Under the pieces are notes generated by a model, which saw only the letters and a list, made by a program, of their open reading frames with translations, did no database searches and was not told the DNA's origin. Position numbers and translations under genes: made by a program. This document shows positions 8,482-17,346 of a DNA stretch of 64,000 bases, in pieces (position 1 is the first letter of the stretch; each line of letters begins with the position of its first letter). Origin of the DNA: Halorubrum salsamenti (GTDB lineage: Archaea; Halobacteriota; Halobacteria; Halobacteriales; Haloferacaceae); NCBI RefSeq assembly GCF_007671685.1, contig NZ_VCNL01000001.1:124001-188000 (forward strand), given 5' to 3'.

Positions 8482-10239
8482 ATGGCTGCGGACTTCAACT
8501 GGGCCGTCGGCGGAGAAGCCGGCGACGGCATCGACTCGACCGGGAAGATCTTCGCGCAAGCGCTCTCTCGGGCGGGTCGACACGTGTTCACGTCGAAGGA
8601 CTTCGCCTCGCGGATCCGAGGCGGCTACACCGCCTACAAGGTGCGAACCTCCGTCGACAAGGTACAGAGCGTCGTCGATCGCCTGGACGTCCTCATCGCG
8701 TTGACGCCCCGGACCATCGAGGAGAACCTCGAGGAGCTCCACGAGGGCTCGGTGATCATCTACGACGGCGAGCGGACCACGATGCAGGACGTGGAGATCC
8801 CCGACGGGATGATCGGGATCGACGTCCCGCTCAAGCGGCTCGCCGAGGAGGCGGGCGGGGCGATCATGCGGAACGTCGTCGCGCTCGGCGCGGCCTGCGA
8901 GGTCGCCGAGTTCCCGATCGAGAACCTCGACTCCGCGCTGGAGAAGCGCTTCGCGGACAAGGGCCAGAAGCTCGTCGACAACAACAAAGAGGCCGCCCGC
9001 GCGGGGCAGTCGTACGTCGACGAGGAGTACGACCACGAGTTCGACTACGACTTAGAGACCACCGACGAGGACTACGTCCTCCTCAACGGCGACGAGGCCA
9101 TCGGGATGGGCGCCATCGCGGCCGGCTGCCGCTTCTACGCCGGCTACCCGATCACGCCCGCGACCGACGTGATGACGTACCTCACCGGCCGGATCGAGCG
9201 CTACGGCGGCCACGTCGTGCAGGCGGAAGACGAGCTGTCCGCGATCAACATGGCGCTCGGCGCCGCCCGCGGGGGCGCGCGGTCGATGACCGCAACGTCC
9301 GGTCCGGGGATCGACCTGATGACGGAGACGTTCGGGCTCATCGCGACCTCGGAGACGCCGCTGGTCATCTGTAACGTGATGCGCTCCGGCCCGTCGACCG
9401 GGATGCCGACGAAACAGGAGCAGGGCGACCTGAATCAGATGCTGTACGGCGGCCACGGCGAGGTCCCCCGATTCGTGCTCGCGCCGACGACGATCTCGGA
9501 GTGCTTCTGGAAGACCGTCGAGGCGTTCAACCTCGCCGAGAAGTACCAGCTCCCGGTCTACCTCACCGCCGACCTCTCGATGGCGGTCACCGAGGAGACG
9601 TTCCCCCCGGAGGCCTTCGACATGGACGAGGTGGAGGTCGACCGCGGCAAAGTCGTCGACGAGGCCGACATCGACGACCACATGAGCGAGTCGGGCGGCT
9701 TCCAGCCCCACGAGATCACCGACGACGGGGTCTCGCCGCGGGCGTTCCCCGGCACCGCCGACGGCGCGCACATGTCCACCGGCCTCGAACACGACGAGCA
9801 GGGGCGCCGGACCGAGGACACGGAGATGCGCGTCGAGCAGGTCGACAAGCGCAACCGGAAGGTGGAGACCGCCCGCGAGCGCGAGGACTGGAGCCCGCGC
9901 GAGTTCGGCGACGAAGACGCCGACACGCTCGTGGTCACGTGGGGGTCGAACGAGGGCGCGCTCGCCGAGGCCGTCGAGTTCCTCGCGGACGACGGGCTCG
10001 ACGTGCGGGTGCTCTCGGTCCCGTACATCTTCCCGCGGCCGGACCTGTCCGAGGACGTCGAGGCGGCGGAGAACGTCATCGTCGTGGAGTGTAACGAGCA
10101 GGGGCAGTTCGCGGACCTGGTCGAACACGACGTGTTAGCGCGCGTCGATCGGATTAACAAGTACAACGGCGTGCGGTTCAAGGCGGACGAACTCGCAGAC
10201 GACATCAAGGCGACCCTCGCGGAGGGGGTGGAGGCGTAA
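8482..10239 (+). CDS. korA: 2-oxoglutarate:ferredoxin oxidoreductase, alpha (gamma-alpha fusion) subunit
   Basis: A 585-residue subunit of the ferredoxin-reducing 2-oxoacid dehydrogenase that haloarchaea use in place of the 2-oxoglutarate dehydrogenase complex. Residues 1-180 are the gamma domain (FNWAVGGEAGDGIDSTGKIF; RIRGGYTAYKVR). From about 195 follows the alpha domain (GMGAIAAGCRFYAGYPITPATDVM; PSTGMPTKQEQGDL), ending in the domain with TLVVTWGSNEGALAEAVEFL. The assignment as Kor rather than Por rests on length and on the distinct, longer porAB pair at 45.7 kb. It is followed by korB three bases later, clearly an operon. Confidence 0.85.
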   Translation: MAADFNWAVGGEAGDGIDSTGKIFAQALSRAGRHVFTSKDFASRIRGGYTAYKVRTSVDKVQSVVDRLDVLIALTPRTIEENLEELHEGSVIIYDGERTTMQDVEIPDGMIGIDVPLKRLAEEAGGAIMRNVVALGAACEVAEFPIENLDSALEKRFADKGQKLVDNNKEAARAGQSYVDEEYDHEFDYDLETTDEDYVLLNGDEAIGMGAIAAGCRFYAGYPITPATDVMTYLTGRIERYGGHVVQAEDELSAINMALGAARGGARSMTATSGPGIDLMTETFGLIATSETPLVICNVMRSGPSTGMPTKQEQGDLNQMLYGGHGEVPRFVLAPTTISECFWKTVEAFNLAEKYQLPVYLTADLSMAVTEETFPPEAFDMDEVEVDRGKVVDEADIDDHMSESGGFQPHEITDDGVSPRAFPGTADGAHMSTGLEHDEQGRRTEDTEMRVEQVDKRNRKVETAREREDWSPREFGDEDADTLVVTWGSNEGALAEAVEFLADDGLDVRVLSVPYIFPRPDLSEDVEAAENVIVVECNEQGQFADLVEHDVLARVDRINKYNGVRFKADELADDIKATLAEGVEA

Positions 10240-10242
10240 CCA

Positions 10243-11106
10243 ATGAGCTCAGACATTCGATTCACCGACTTCAAGTCCGACAAGCAGCCGACGTGGTGCC
10301 CGGGATGCGGCGACTTCGGCACCATGAACGGGATGATGAAGGCCCTCGCGGAGACGGGCAACGACCCCGACAACACCTTCGTCGTCGCCGGCATCGGCTG
10401 TTCCGGAAAGATCGGCACGTACATGCACAGCTACGCGCTCCACGGCGTCCACGGACGCGCGCTCCCGGTCGGAACCGGCGTCAAGATGGCCCGGCCCGAC
10501 ATCGAAGTGATGGTCGCCGGCGGCGACGGCGACGGCTACTCCATCGGCGCGGGCCACTTCGTCCACGCCGTCCGACGGAACGTCGACATGACGTACGTCG
10601 TGATGGACAACCGCATCTACGGGCTGACGAAGGGGCAGGCCTCGCCCACCTCGCGCGAGGACTTCGAGACCTCGACGAGCCCCGAGGGCCCGAAACAGCC
10701 CCCGGTCAACCCGCACGCGCTGGCGCTGGCGTCGGGCGCGACGTTCATCGCGCAGTCGTTCTCCTCGGACGCGCTCCGCCATCAGGAGATCATCCAGAAG
10801 GCGGTCGAACACGACGGGTTCGGCTTCGTGAACGTCTACTCGCCGTGCGTCACCTTCAACGACGTGGACACCTACGACTACTTCCGCGATTCGCTAGTCG
10901 ACCTGAAGGAAGAGGACCACGACCCCAGCGACAAGGAGGCCGCCAAGGACGTCATCTTCGACGACGAGACCGAGCACCAAGGTATCATCTACCAGGACGA
11001 GGAGTCGGTGCCGTACCACGAACGTCACGGCGTCGACGAGGATATGTCCGTCATTCCGGACGGCGCGCCCGAGGGCGCGACGGACCTCGTCCGCGAGTTC
11101 TACTGA
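10243..11106 (+). CDS. korB: 2-oxoglutarate:ferredoxin oxidoreductase, beta subunit
   Basis: A 287-residue thiamine-pyrophosphate-binding subunit. WCPGCGDFG (about residues 18-26) gives two of the cysteines that hold the single [4Fe-4S] cluster; GIGCSGKIGTYMHSYALHGVHGR adds another cluster Cys and the TPP pocket; GGDGDGYSIGAGHFVHAVRRN is the Mg/TPP-binding motif, followed by NRIYGLTKGQASPTS. It oxidatively decarboxylates 2-oxoglutarate to succinyl-CoA in the TCA cycle, passing electrons to ferredoxin. It begins three bases after korA stops, so the two are cotranscribed. Confidence 0.87.
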   Translation: MSSDIRFTDFKSDKQPTWCPGCGDFGTMNGMMKALAETGNDPDNTFVVAGIGCSGKIGTYMHSYALHGVHGRALPVGTGVKMARPDIEVMVAGGDGDGYSIGAGHFVHAVRRNVDMTYVVMDNRIYGLTKGQASPTSREDFETSTSPEGPKQPPVNPHALALASGATFIAQSFSSDALRHQEIIQKAVEHDGFGFVNVYSPCVTFNDVDTYDYFRDSLVDLKEEDHDPSDKEAAKDVIFDDETEHQGIIYQDEESVPYHERHGVDEDMSVIPDGAPEGATDLVREFY

Positions 11107-11301
11107 ACCGGCGCCGAGCGCGGGATGGGTTCCCCGTCCTGCGTTCTGATCCGCGGCCAGTTTTCCTGACGGCGGGAACCGTGGCCCCTGCCGTGATTCC
11201 GTCCTCGGAAGACGGCCAAAATCCGGCGACCGAGCCGGCTCACGCCCCCTTTGCGACCGGTTTCAGCAAGCCTAATTACGTGGGTCCGTATTCACGGGTA
11301 T

Positions 11302-12534
11302 ATGGTTGATCGCTACGACGTCGTGATCGCGGGTGCCGGACCGGCGGGCGCCCAGTGCGCTCGCGACCTGGCGACGCGAGGCTACGACGTCGTCGTTCTC
11401 GAAACGGAGCAGGAAGACGAGTTCCCCCGCCAGAGCAACAAGTCGACCGCCGGGACGTTCCCGTCGATGATGTCCTCCTTCGGGGTCCCCGACGACGTGG
11501 TGATGTCGTACACCGACGACGTGGTGTTGGAGTCGCCCAACAGCCACTACAAGAGCTACCAACCCGGCGCGGTGTTGGAGTTCGCCGACTTCAAGCGGTT
11601 CCTCGTTGCCGACGGTCGCGAGAACGGCGCCGAGTACCGGTTCGACTCGCGCGTCTCCCGGCCGATCCTCGACGACGACGGCGTCATCGAGGGAGTTCGG
11701 TACAACGGCGACGAGGAGGTGTACGCCGAGGTGGTCGTCGACGCCACCGGTCCCGCGGCGCCCATCGCGAGCGCGCTCGACGTGGTCGACCTCGAACGCG
11801 AGAACCAGGCGATCGGCATCGAGTACGAGATGGAGGGCGTCGAGATGAACCACCCGGAGTTCGCCGACCTGCGCCGGGCGATGATGCTCCGGCTCGACCA
11901 CGACATCGCACCCGGCGGCTACTCGTGGATCTTCGCCACCGGCGAGGACACCGCGAAGGTCGGGCTCTGTTACATCCAGAACGACCGGCACCGCGAGTTC
12001 GCAGAGGAGGGGCAGACCGTCGACGGCTACCTCGACGCGTGGGTCGACCGCGACCCGCGGTTCGACGGCGCCGAGAAGATCGACGGGAAAATCCACCGCG
12101 GCTCCGCGCACATCCAGATGCCCGACGAGATGCACACCGACCGCTTCCTCGCGATCGGGGACACGGTCCCCTCCATCGACCCGCTGTGGGGCGAGGGGAT
12201 CCACAAGGGGATGAAGTCGGCCCGCGCCGCCGCCGCCACCGTAGACCGGTGCCTCACCGACTCGGAGCGCCGCCTCGACGCCGACAGCCTCGCCGTCTAC
12301 GAGCGGCTCTGGCACCGCGACGTGGCCCCGCGGATGAAGTCGCGGCTGATGCTCACGCGGCTGCTGTACCTCGCGCCCAACGAGCGCTACGACCGGTTCA
12401 TGCGCGACCTCCGACGGGCGGACGAGAACACGCTCGAGAAGGCGAACCAGGGCGAGAAGGCGGCGATGGCGAAGCTGCTCCACCTCGACGACGTCCCGCT
12501 TCTGGCGAAGTTCGCGCGCGAGCAGCTGTCGTAG
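11302..12534 (+). CDS. Geranylgeranyl reductase family flavoprotein
   Basis: A 410-residue FAD-dependent reductase. The N-terminus is an FAD Rossmann fold (YDVVIAGAGPAGAQCARDLATRGYDVVVLE); DRFLAIGDTVPSIDPLWGEGIHKGMKSARAAA is the second FAD motif of the family. Relatives saturate geranylgeranyl chains of archaeal membrane lipids (digeranylgeranylglycerophospholipid reductase) or of other isoprenoids; which one cannot be settled here. The start at 11302 has a TATA-like CCTAATTACG at 11271-11280, 25-30 bases upstream. The preceding 195 bases hold no other gene. Confidence 0.8.
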   Translation: MVDRYDVVIAGAGPAGAQCARDLATRGYDVVVLETEQEDEFPRQSNKSTAGTFPSMMSSFGVPDDVVMSYTDDVVLESPNSHYKSYQPGAVLEFADFKRFLVADGRENGAEYRFDSRVSRPILDDDGVIEGVRYNGDEEVYAEVVVDATGPAAPIASALDVVDLERENQAIGIEYEMEGVEMNHPEFADLRRAMMLRLDHDIAPGGYSWIFATGEDTAKVGLCYIQNDRHREFAEEGQTVDGYLDAWVDRDPRFDGAEKIDGKIHRGSAHIQMPDEMHTDRFLAIGDTVPSIDPLWGEGIHKGMKSARAAAATVDRCLTDSERRLDADSLAVYERLWHRDVAPRMKSRLMLTRLLYLAPNERYDRFMRDLRRADENTLEKANQGEKAAMAKLLHLDDVPLLAKFAREQLS

Positions 12535-12615
12535 CGGCGACCACGTCGCGGCGACGACCGCTTCGGATTCTCACCCTCCAGAACCGTTTTGTCCGGCGGT
12601 TGCGCACTACCGATC

Positions 12616-13812
12616 ATGCTCGATTACGTGGGACTAGAGGCCGACCTCGGCGAAGAGGAGCGGCTGATCCGCGACGCGGCCCGGGAGTTCGTCGACGAGC
12701 GGGTGCGACCCGACATCGGCGACCACTTTCAGGCGGGGACGTTCCCGACGGAGCTGATCGAGGAGATGGGCGAGATGGGGTTTTACGCCCCGAACCTCGA
12801 CGGGTACGGGCTCCCGAACGTCTCCGAGACGGCGTACGGAATCCTGATGCAGGAGCTGGAGGCGTGCGACTCCGGGCTCCGGTCGATGGCGAGCGTGCAG
12901 GGCGCCTTGGTGATGTACCCGATCCACGCGTACGGCAGCGACGCCCAGAAGGAGCGGTGGCTGCCGGCGCTCGGCGAGGGCGAGGCGGTGGGCTGTTTCG
13001 GGCTGACGGAGCCGGACCACGGTTCGGACCCCGCCGGGATGGAGACCACGGCGCGGAGAGACGGCGACGCGTACGTCCTCGACGGCTCGAAGACGTGGAT
13101 CACGAACGCGCCGATCGCCGACGTGGCGGTGGTCTGGGCGCGCGACGTGTCCGGCGAAGTGGGTGACGGTGAAGGAGGCGGCGACGGGACCAAAGCCCCC
13201 GTCCGCGGGTTCCTCGTTGAGACGGACCGCGACGGCGTGACCACGAACGAGATCGACGACAAGCTCTCGCTGCGCGCGTCGATCACCGGGGAGATCAGTT
13301 TACAGGGCGCCCGCGTCCCCGAGGAGAACGTCCTCCCCGGCGTGTCGGGGATGAAGGGGCCGCTCTCGTGTCTCACGCAGGCCCGCTTCGGGATCGCGTG
13401 GGGCGCGGTGGGCGCGGCGCGGGACTGCTTCGAGCAGGCGCGCGAGTACGCCCTCGACCGCGACCAGTTCGGCGGGCCGATCGCCCGGTTCCAGCTCCAA
13501 CAGGAGAAGCTCGCGGAGATGGCCACCCAGATCACCACCGCCCAGCTGCTCGCGTACCGGCTCGCGGAGCTGAAGGAGCGCGGCGACCTCACGCCGCAGC
13601 ACGTCTCGATGGCGAAGCGGAACAACGTCCGCACGGCGCGCGACCAGTCGCGGATCGCCCGGGAGATGCTCGGCGGAAACGGGATCACGACCGACTACTC
13701 GCCGATGCGCCACATGGCGAACATGGAGACCGTGTACACTTACGAGGGGACCCACGACATCCACACGCTCGTGCTCGGCGAGGATCTGACCGGGATCGCG
13801 GCGTTCCAGTGA
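12616..13812 (+). CDS. Acyl-CoA dehydrogenase, probable glutaryl-CoA dehydrogenase
   Basis: A 398-residue FAD-dependent acyl-CoA dehydrogenase. CFGLTEPDHGSDPAGMETTA and KTWITNAPIADV are the FAD/substrate signatures; the catalytic base is Glu377 in TYEGTHDIH. Within the family it most resembles glutaryl-CoA dehydrogenase: GLRSMASVQ places an arginine (Arg89) where the human enzyme uses Arg94 to bind the distal carboxylate, and ARFGIAWGAVGAARDC and LGGNGITTDY match as well. The expected reaction is oxidative decarboxylation of glutaryl-CoA to crotonyl-CoA in lysine/tryptophan-type degradation. A Gly/Glu-rich loop (GEVGDGEGGGDGTK) is a haloarchaeal insertion. TATA-like CCGTTTTGTCC near 12587-12597. 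Confidence 0.82.
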   Translation: MLDYVGLEADLGEEERLIRDAAREFVDERVRPDIGDHFQAGTFPTELIEEMGEMGFYAPNLDGYGLPNVSETAYGILMQELEACDSGLRSMASVQGALVMYPIHAYGSDAQKERWLPALGEGEAVGCFGLTEPDHGSDPAGMETTARRDGDAYVLDGSKTWITNAPIADVAVVWARDVSGEVGDGEGGGDGTKAPVRGFLVETDRDGVTTNEIDDKLSLRASITGEISLQGARVPEENVLPGVSGMKGPLSCLTQARFGIAWGAVGAARDCFEQAREYALDRDQFGGPIARFQLQQEKLAEMATQITTAQLLAYRLAELKERGDLTPQHVSMAKRNNVRTARDQSRIAREMLGGNGITTDYSPMRHMANMETVYTYEGTHDIHTLVLGEDLTGIAAFQ

Positions 13813-13906
13813 GGAAGCGGTGCGCCCGGCCGAGACGGCGGCCGCCGAAACCCGCCGGTTTAATGCGACGTAGATCGTGGCACGCTACCAAGAGCCGTGA
13901 TACGCG

Positions 13907-15067
13907 ATGGATGACGTGGAACTGTCCGAGGGCGACGCCCTGCGCCGGATGTACCGGATCACCGCGGAGCAGGAGCGGTCGTTCGAGAGCAAGCTCCCGG
14001 ACCTCCTCGATCTGGGCTGTGTGTACCTCGGGGTCGAGACCGGCTTTCTCACCGAAATCGACGGCGATACCCAGCTGATCGTGGCCGCGAGCGGTGACCA
14101 CGAACTGCTCCAGTCCGGTCGGAGCTGTCCGCTGTCGAAGGCGTACTGCAGGAAGACGATCGATGTCGACGGCGCGTTGACCGTCCAAAACGCACGCGTT
14201 GAAGGGTGGGAAGGGGACGCCGCTTACGAGGAGTTCGGGCTGGAGACGTACATCGGCGCCAAGGTCGTCGTCAACCGCGAGGTGTACGGCACCTTCTGTT
14301 TCGCGGACACCGAGGCGCGCGACCGGCCCTTCTCCGAGGACGAGGAGACGTTCGTGGAGCTGATGGCCCAGTGGGTGAGCTACGAGCTCTTCCAGAAGCA
14401 GGCCACCGAACGGATGCAGAAACAGCGCGACCAGTTGGAGGAGTTCACCCGCGTCGTCTCCCACGACATCCGGAACCCGCTCGGCATCGTCGACGGCTAC
14501 CTCGACCTGGCCGAAGAGACCGGCGACCCCGAGCACTTCGAGCGGTGCCGCGACGCGATCGACCGGATGGAGTCGCTGATCGACGACCTGCTGTTCCTCA
14601 CCCGCGAGGGGCAGACGATCGGGGGCCGCGAGGAGATACGAGTCGACGAACTCTCCCGGGAGTGCTGGTCGTTCGTGAACGCGACCGACGCGACCCTCGA
14701 GGTCGACACCGACCGCGTCGTGTTGGGCGACTGGAGCCGACTCCAGCAGGTGTTCGAGAACCTGTTCCGAAATGCGCTCGAACACGGCGGCGAGGACGTG
14801 ACGATCCGCGTCGGCGACTTAGCGGACGGCGACGGCGTCCACGTCGAAGACGACGGCGCGGGGATCCCCGCGGACGAGCGCGATCAGGTGTTCGTCGACG
14901 GGTTCACCACCGGCGAGTCCGGCACCGGACTCGGACTGACGATCATCCAACAGGTCGTCTCGGCGCACGGCTGGGAGGTGTCGGTGACCGAGAGCGACGC
15001 GGGCGGCGCCCGGTTCGAGATCCGCGGGATGGAGTCGGTCGAGTCGGGTACGGACGGTGGCGAGTAG
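13907..15067 (+). CDS. GAF-domain sensor histidine kinase
   Basis: A 386-residue soluble two-component kinase. Residues ~15-165 form a GAF-type sensor (CVYLGVETGFLTEID ... TYIGAKVVVNREVYGTFCFAD). A HisKA dimerisation helix carries the phospho-acceptor His186 in VVSHDIRNPLG. A HATPase domain follows, with the N box FENLFRNALEHGG, the G1 box VEDDGAGIPADERD and the G2 box GTGLGLTIIQQVVSAHGW. No membrane segment and no fused receiver are seen, and there is no response regulator beside it, so its partner is elsewhere. Haloarchaea have many such orphan kinases. TATA-like GGTTTAATG at 13858-13866. Confidence 0.88.
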   Translation: MDDVELSEGDALRRMYRITAEQERSFESKLPDLLDLGCVYLGVETGFLTEIDGDTQLIVAASGDHELLQSGRSCPLSKAYCRKTIDVDGALTVQNARVEGWEGDAAYEEFGLETYIGAKVVVNREVYGTFCFADTEARDRPFSEDEETFVELMAQWVSYELFQKQATERMQKQRDQLEEFTRVVSHDIRNPLGIVDGYLDLAEETGDPEHFERCRDAIDRMESLIDDLLFLTREGQTIGGREEIRVDELSRECWSFVNATDATLEVDTDRVVLGDWSRLQQVFENLFRNALEHGGEDVTIRVGDLADGDGVHVEDDGAGIPADERDQVFVDGFTTGESGTGLGLTIIQQVVSAHGWEVSVTESDAGGARFEIRGMESVESGTDGGE

Positions 15068-15109
15068 CCGAAAGCCTCCGTTGCGATCCCCCTCGTGACG
15101 TTTCGTTCC

Positions 15110-15164
15110 GGTTACGGAGAATCGAGGAGAAAGCCTCGCGCTTCAGCGCGGGGAGGATGTCAAG
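15110..15164 (+). mobile_element. Orphan IS200/IS605 (IS1341/TnpB) right-end hairpin
   Basis: The segment GAGAAAGCCTCGCGC (15129-15143) and GCGCGGGGAGGATGTCAA (15148-15165) form a perfect 8-bp stem (CCTCGCGC with GCGCGGGG, one G-T pair) closed by TTCA. A stem of this kind, preceded by GAAAGCC and followed by GGATGTCAA, is how haloarchaeal TnpB-only transposons end; the same RNA segment acts as the TnpB guide scaffold. No tnpB or tnpA remnant is visible between the histidine kinase stop (15067) and this hairpin, so it looks like a solo end left after excision or decay. The identification is from memory of the family and was not searched. Confidence 0.55.
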
Positions 15165-15253
15165 GACGCCCCGGCGAACGATTTCGGGAATAGGTGTAGT
15201 ACGTGGTGAGAGTAGCCGTTTATAAGTCGGATCGTGGTGTTGCTGTCGGCTAT

Positions 15254-15407
15254 TTATAAGCGATCAACTTCGCTGCGGAGGCGACCTCCAAAGCCCCAGC
15301 CTCGTCGGCTGGCGGCTGGCGCCGCCAGCGACTCCCTCGCGCCGGCGGTTCGCGGCCCTCTGGGCCGCTCACCGGGGCGCGCCACCGCCGCGTTCATTTA
15401 TAAGCGA
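15254..15407 (-). repeat. Dispersed intergenic repeat, copy 2
   Basis: Read on the minus strand it has GGTGGCGCG (15386-15378), a CCGGTGAGCGG block, GCGCGAGGGAG, a GGCGGCGCCAGCCGCC palindromic region, and the core GACGAGGCTGGGGCTTTGGAGG (15306-15285). Plus-strand TTATAAGCGA motifs flank it on both sides (15254-15263 and 15398-15407). It matches the elements at 7.2 and 37.4 kb block by block. It lies in the 506-base gap between the histidine kinase and purNH, which otherwise holds the TnpB-type hairpin and a candidate small-RNA locus. Confidence 0.75.
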
Positions 15408-15426
15408 TTGTCGCCGTCGCTTCTGC

Positions 15427-15541
15427 TTATTTAAATACTGAATTTCCGCAACCCATCTGCAACACCCACTCCCGTAATCGATCGGGGAGTGGCCCTCAGC
15501 GATCGACTCTTTGGCAAACCCCGTCTGAAAAATGGGTGTTC
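15427..15541 (+). ncRNA. Candidate small RNA with alternative hairpins, 3' of purNH
   Basis: An AT-rich promoter-like tract TTATTTAAATAC (15428-15439) is followed about 25 bases later by AACACCCA (15461-15468), which is complementary to TGGGTGTT (15533-15540). The overlapping CCACTCCC (15466-15473) is complementary to GGGAGTGG (15485-15492). The two stems share three bases and are mutually exclusive. A transcript started here would run toward, and be antisense to, the 3' end of purNH. No ORF of note. It could equally be a purNH transcription terminator structure; expression is unproven. Confidence 0.35.
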
Positions 15542-15573
15542 AACGGCGTCGTCGCGGACGGAACGGCCGCCGC

Positions 15574-17178
15574 TCAGTCGTGGCGGAAGCAGCGCGACCC
15601 CGTGAACGCCATCGCCATGTCGTGTTCGTCGGCCGCGGCGATCACGTCCTCGTCGTTGACCGAGCCGCCCGGCTGGATCACGGCCTCGATGCCGGCCTCG
15701 GCCGCCTCCTCGATCGCGTCCGGGAACGGGAAGAAGGCGTCCGAGGCCATCACCGCGCCCTCGGCGGACTTCCCGTCGGCGTCCTTCTCCGACTTCATCG
15801 CCGCGAGCGTGACGGCGTCGACGCGGGACACCTGTCCCATCCCGACGCCGACCGTCTCAGTGCCGGTCGCGAACAGGATGCCGTTCGACTTCACGTGTTT
15901 GAGCGTCTTCCACGCGAACGCCATCGTTTCGAGCTGCTCGTCGGTGGGCTCGCGCTCGGTGACCACGTCGAGGTCCCCCGCGGTCGGCGACTGACGGTCC
16001 CGCTCTTGGACCAGCCGCCCGCCGACGATCGGCTTCTCGGTGAACCGCTCGGAGAAGCGCTCGCCGCCTTCGCCGAGGGGACCGACGTCGAGCACGCGGA
16101 GGTTCTTCTTCTCTCGGAGCACGTCGAGCGCGCTGTCGGTGTAGCCGGGGGCGACGACGACCTCCTTGAACGAGTCGACGACGGCGTCGGCGGTGTCGGC
16201 GTCGCACTCGCGGTTCAAGGCGACGATGCCGCCGAACGCGGACTTCGCGTCGGTGCGGAGCGCGCGGTCGTACGCGTCTGCGAGCGTGTCGCTCGTCGCG
16301 CAGCCGGCCGGGTTCGTGTGCTTGATCACGGCGGCGGCGGGCTCGTCGAACTCCTTGACGAGGTTCAAGGCGGCGTCGGCGTCGTTGTAGTTGTTGTATC
16401 CCATCCCCTTCGCGCCGGAGTTCAGCTGAGGCGCGTCGACGACGCTCGCCTCCTCGCAGCCGTCGTCGACGTAGAGCGCGGCGTCCTGGTGGGGGTTCTC
16501 GCCGTACCGCAGCGTGTCTGTGCGCTCCTCGGAGACGAACCGCCGCTCGGGGAAGTCGCCCCCGGTGTCGCCGTCGACGGTCACGTTGACGGGCGTGTCG
16601 TCGTCCTCACGCTCGACCGTCACTCGATCCTCCGCGAACCACCGCACCGCCCGCGGGTACGCCGTGAACTCGGCGTCGTGAAGCACGCGGTCCTTCAGCG
16701 CGTCGGCGTCGTCGCCCTCGTAGACGGGTACCGGCTCCTGCGTGACGATCGGCCCGGCGTCGACCTCCTCGGTGACGACGTGGACGGTGCAGCCGGTGGT
16801 GCGGACGCCGGCGTCGAGCACCTGCTCGTGGGCGTCCGTGCCGGGGAACGCCGGCAGCAGCGACGGGTGGACGTTCAGCGTCGTGGGAGTCGCACCGAGG
16901 AACTCGTCGGTGAGCACGCGCATGTACCCGTCCAGACAGACGAGATCGAAGTCGTACCCCGCCAACCGGTCTACGATCCGTCGCTCGTGCGACTCGCGCG
17001 ACTCGCCCTCCTCGCGCTCGACGACTTCGGTGGGGACGCGCCGCTCCGTGGCGGCCTCCAGCACGGGCGCCTGTTCGCGGTTGGTCAGGACGACCGACAG
17101 CTCGGCGCCTCCCGGCGCGGCGTCGGCGATGTGTCTGAGGTTCCGTCCCCGGTTGCTCGCGAGTCCGGCGATCTTCAT
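15574..17178 (-). CDS. purNH: Bifunctional GAR formyltransferase / AICAR formyltransferase (PurN-PurH fusion)
   Basis: A 534-residue fusion for two folate-dependent steps of purine synthesis. Residues 1-~190 are a PurN-type GAR transformylase ([48 protein letters not shown], with the catalytic Asn-His-Asp). Residues ~200-534 are the PurH AICAR transformylase domain ([13 protein letters not shown]; the KH pair in [11 protein letters not shown]; the C-terminal [10 protein letters not shown] and FTGSRCFRH). The usual PurH N-terminal IMP cyclohydrolase domain is absent, so IMP closure must be done by another protein. This arrangement is known in haloarchaea. Divergent from purB with 168 bases between; TATA-like ATATAC at about 17202-17207 on the minus strand. 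Confidence 0.92.
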   Translation of the reverse strand: MKIAGLASNRGRNLRHIADAAPGGAELSVVLTNREQAPVLEAATERRVPTEVVEREEGESRESHERRIVDRLAGYDFDLVCLDGYMRVLTDEFLGATPTTLNVHPSLLPAFPGTDAHEQVLDAGVRTTGCTVHVVTEEVDAGPIVTQEPVPVYEGDDADALKDRVLHDAEFTAYPRAVRWFAEDRVTVEREDDDTPVNVTVDGDTGGDFPERRFVSEERTDTLRYGENPHQDAALYVDDGCEEASVVDAPQLNSGAKGMGYNNYNDADAALNLVKEFDEPAAAVIKHTNPAGCATSDTLADAYDRALRTDAKSAFGGIVALNRECDADTADAVVDSFKEVVVAPGYTDSALDVLREKKNLRVLDVGPLGEGGERFSERFTEKPIVGGRLVQERDRQSPTAGDLDVVTEREPTDEQLETMAFAWKTLKHVKSNGILFATGTETVGVGMGQVSRVDAVTLAAMKSEKDADGKSAEGAVMASDAFFPFPDAIEEAAEAGIEAVIQPGGSVNDEDVIAAADEHDMAMAFTGSRCFRHD

Positions 17179-17346
17179 ACCTGTGGGGTCCGACCGATCG
17201 CGTATATCGATTGCGGTCCGCCGCGGGTGTGTATTCACGTTCGCGGATATATGTCGCCTGAGAACCCGATAGAGATCGAAAACGGATCCACGTCCGTGCG
17301 ACTCCCCATCGACACGCTTTTGCTGGCTCCGGCGGCAGTCGCGGAC

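Noticed and set aside
15532-17346. The purB reading frame open 1.8 kb upstream of its ATG
   Set aside because: The upstream part is antisense to purNH and has no family similarity. The PurB N-terminus and a TATA box fix the start at 17347.
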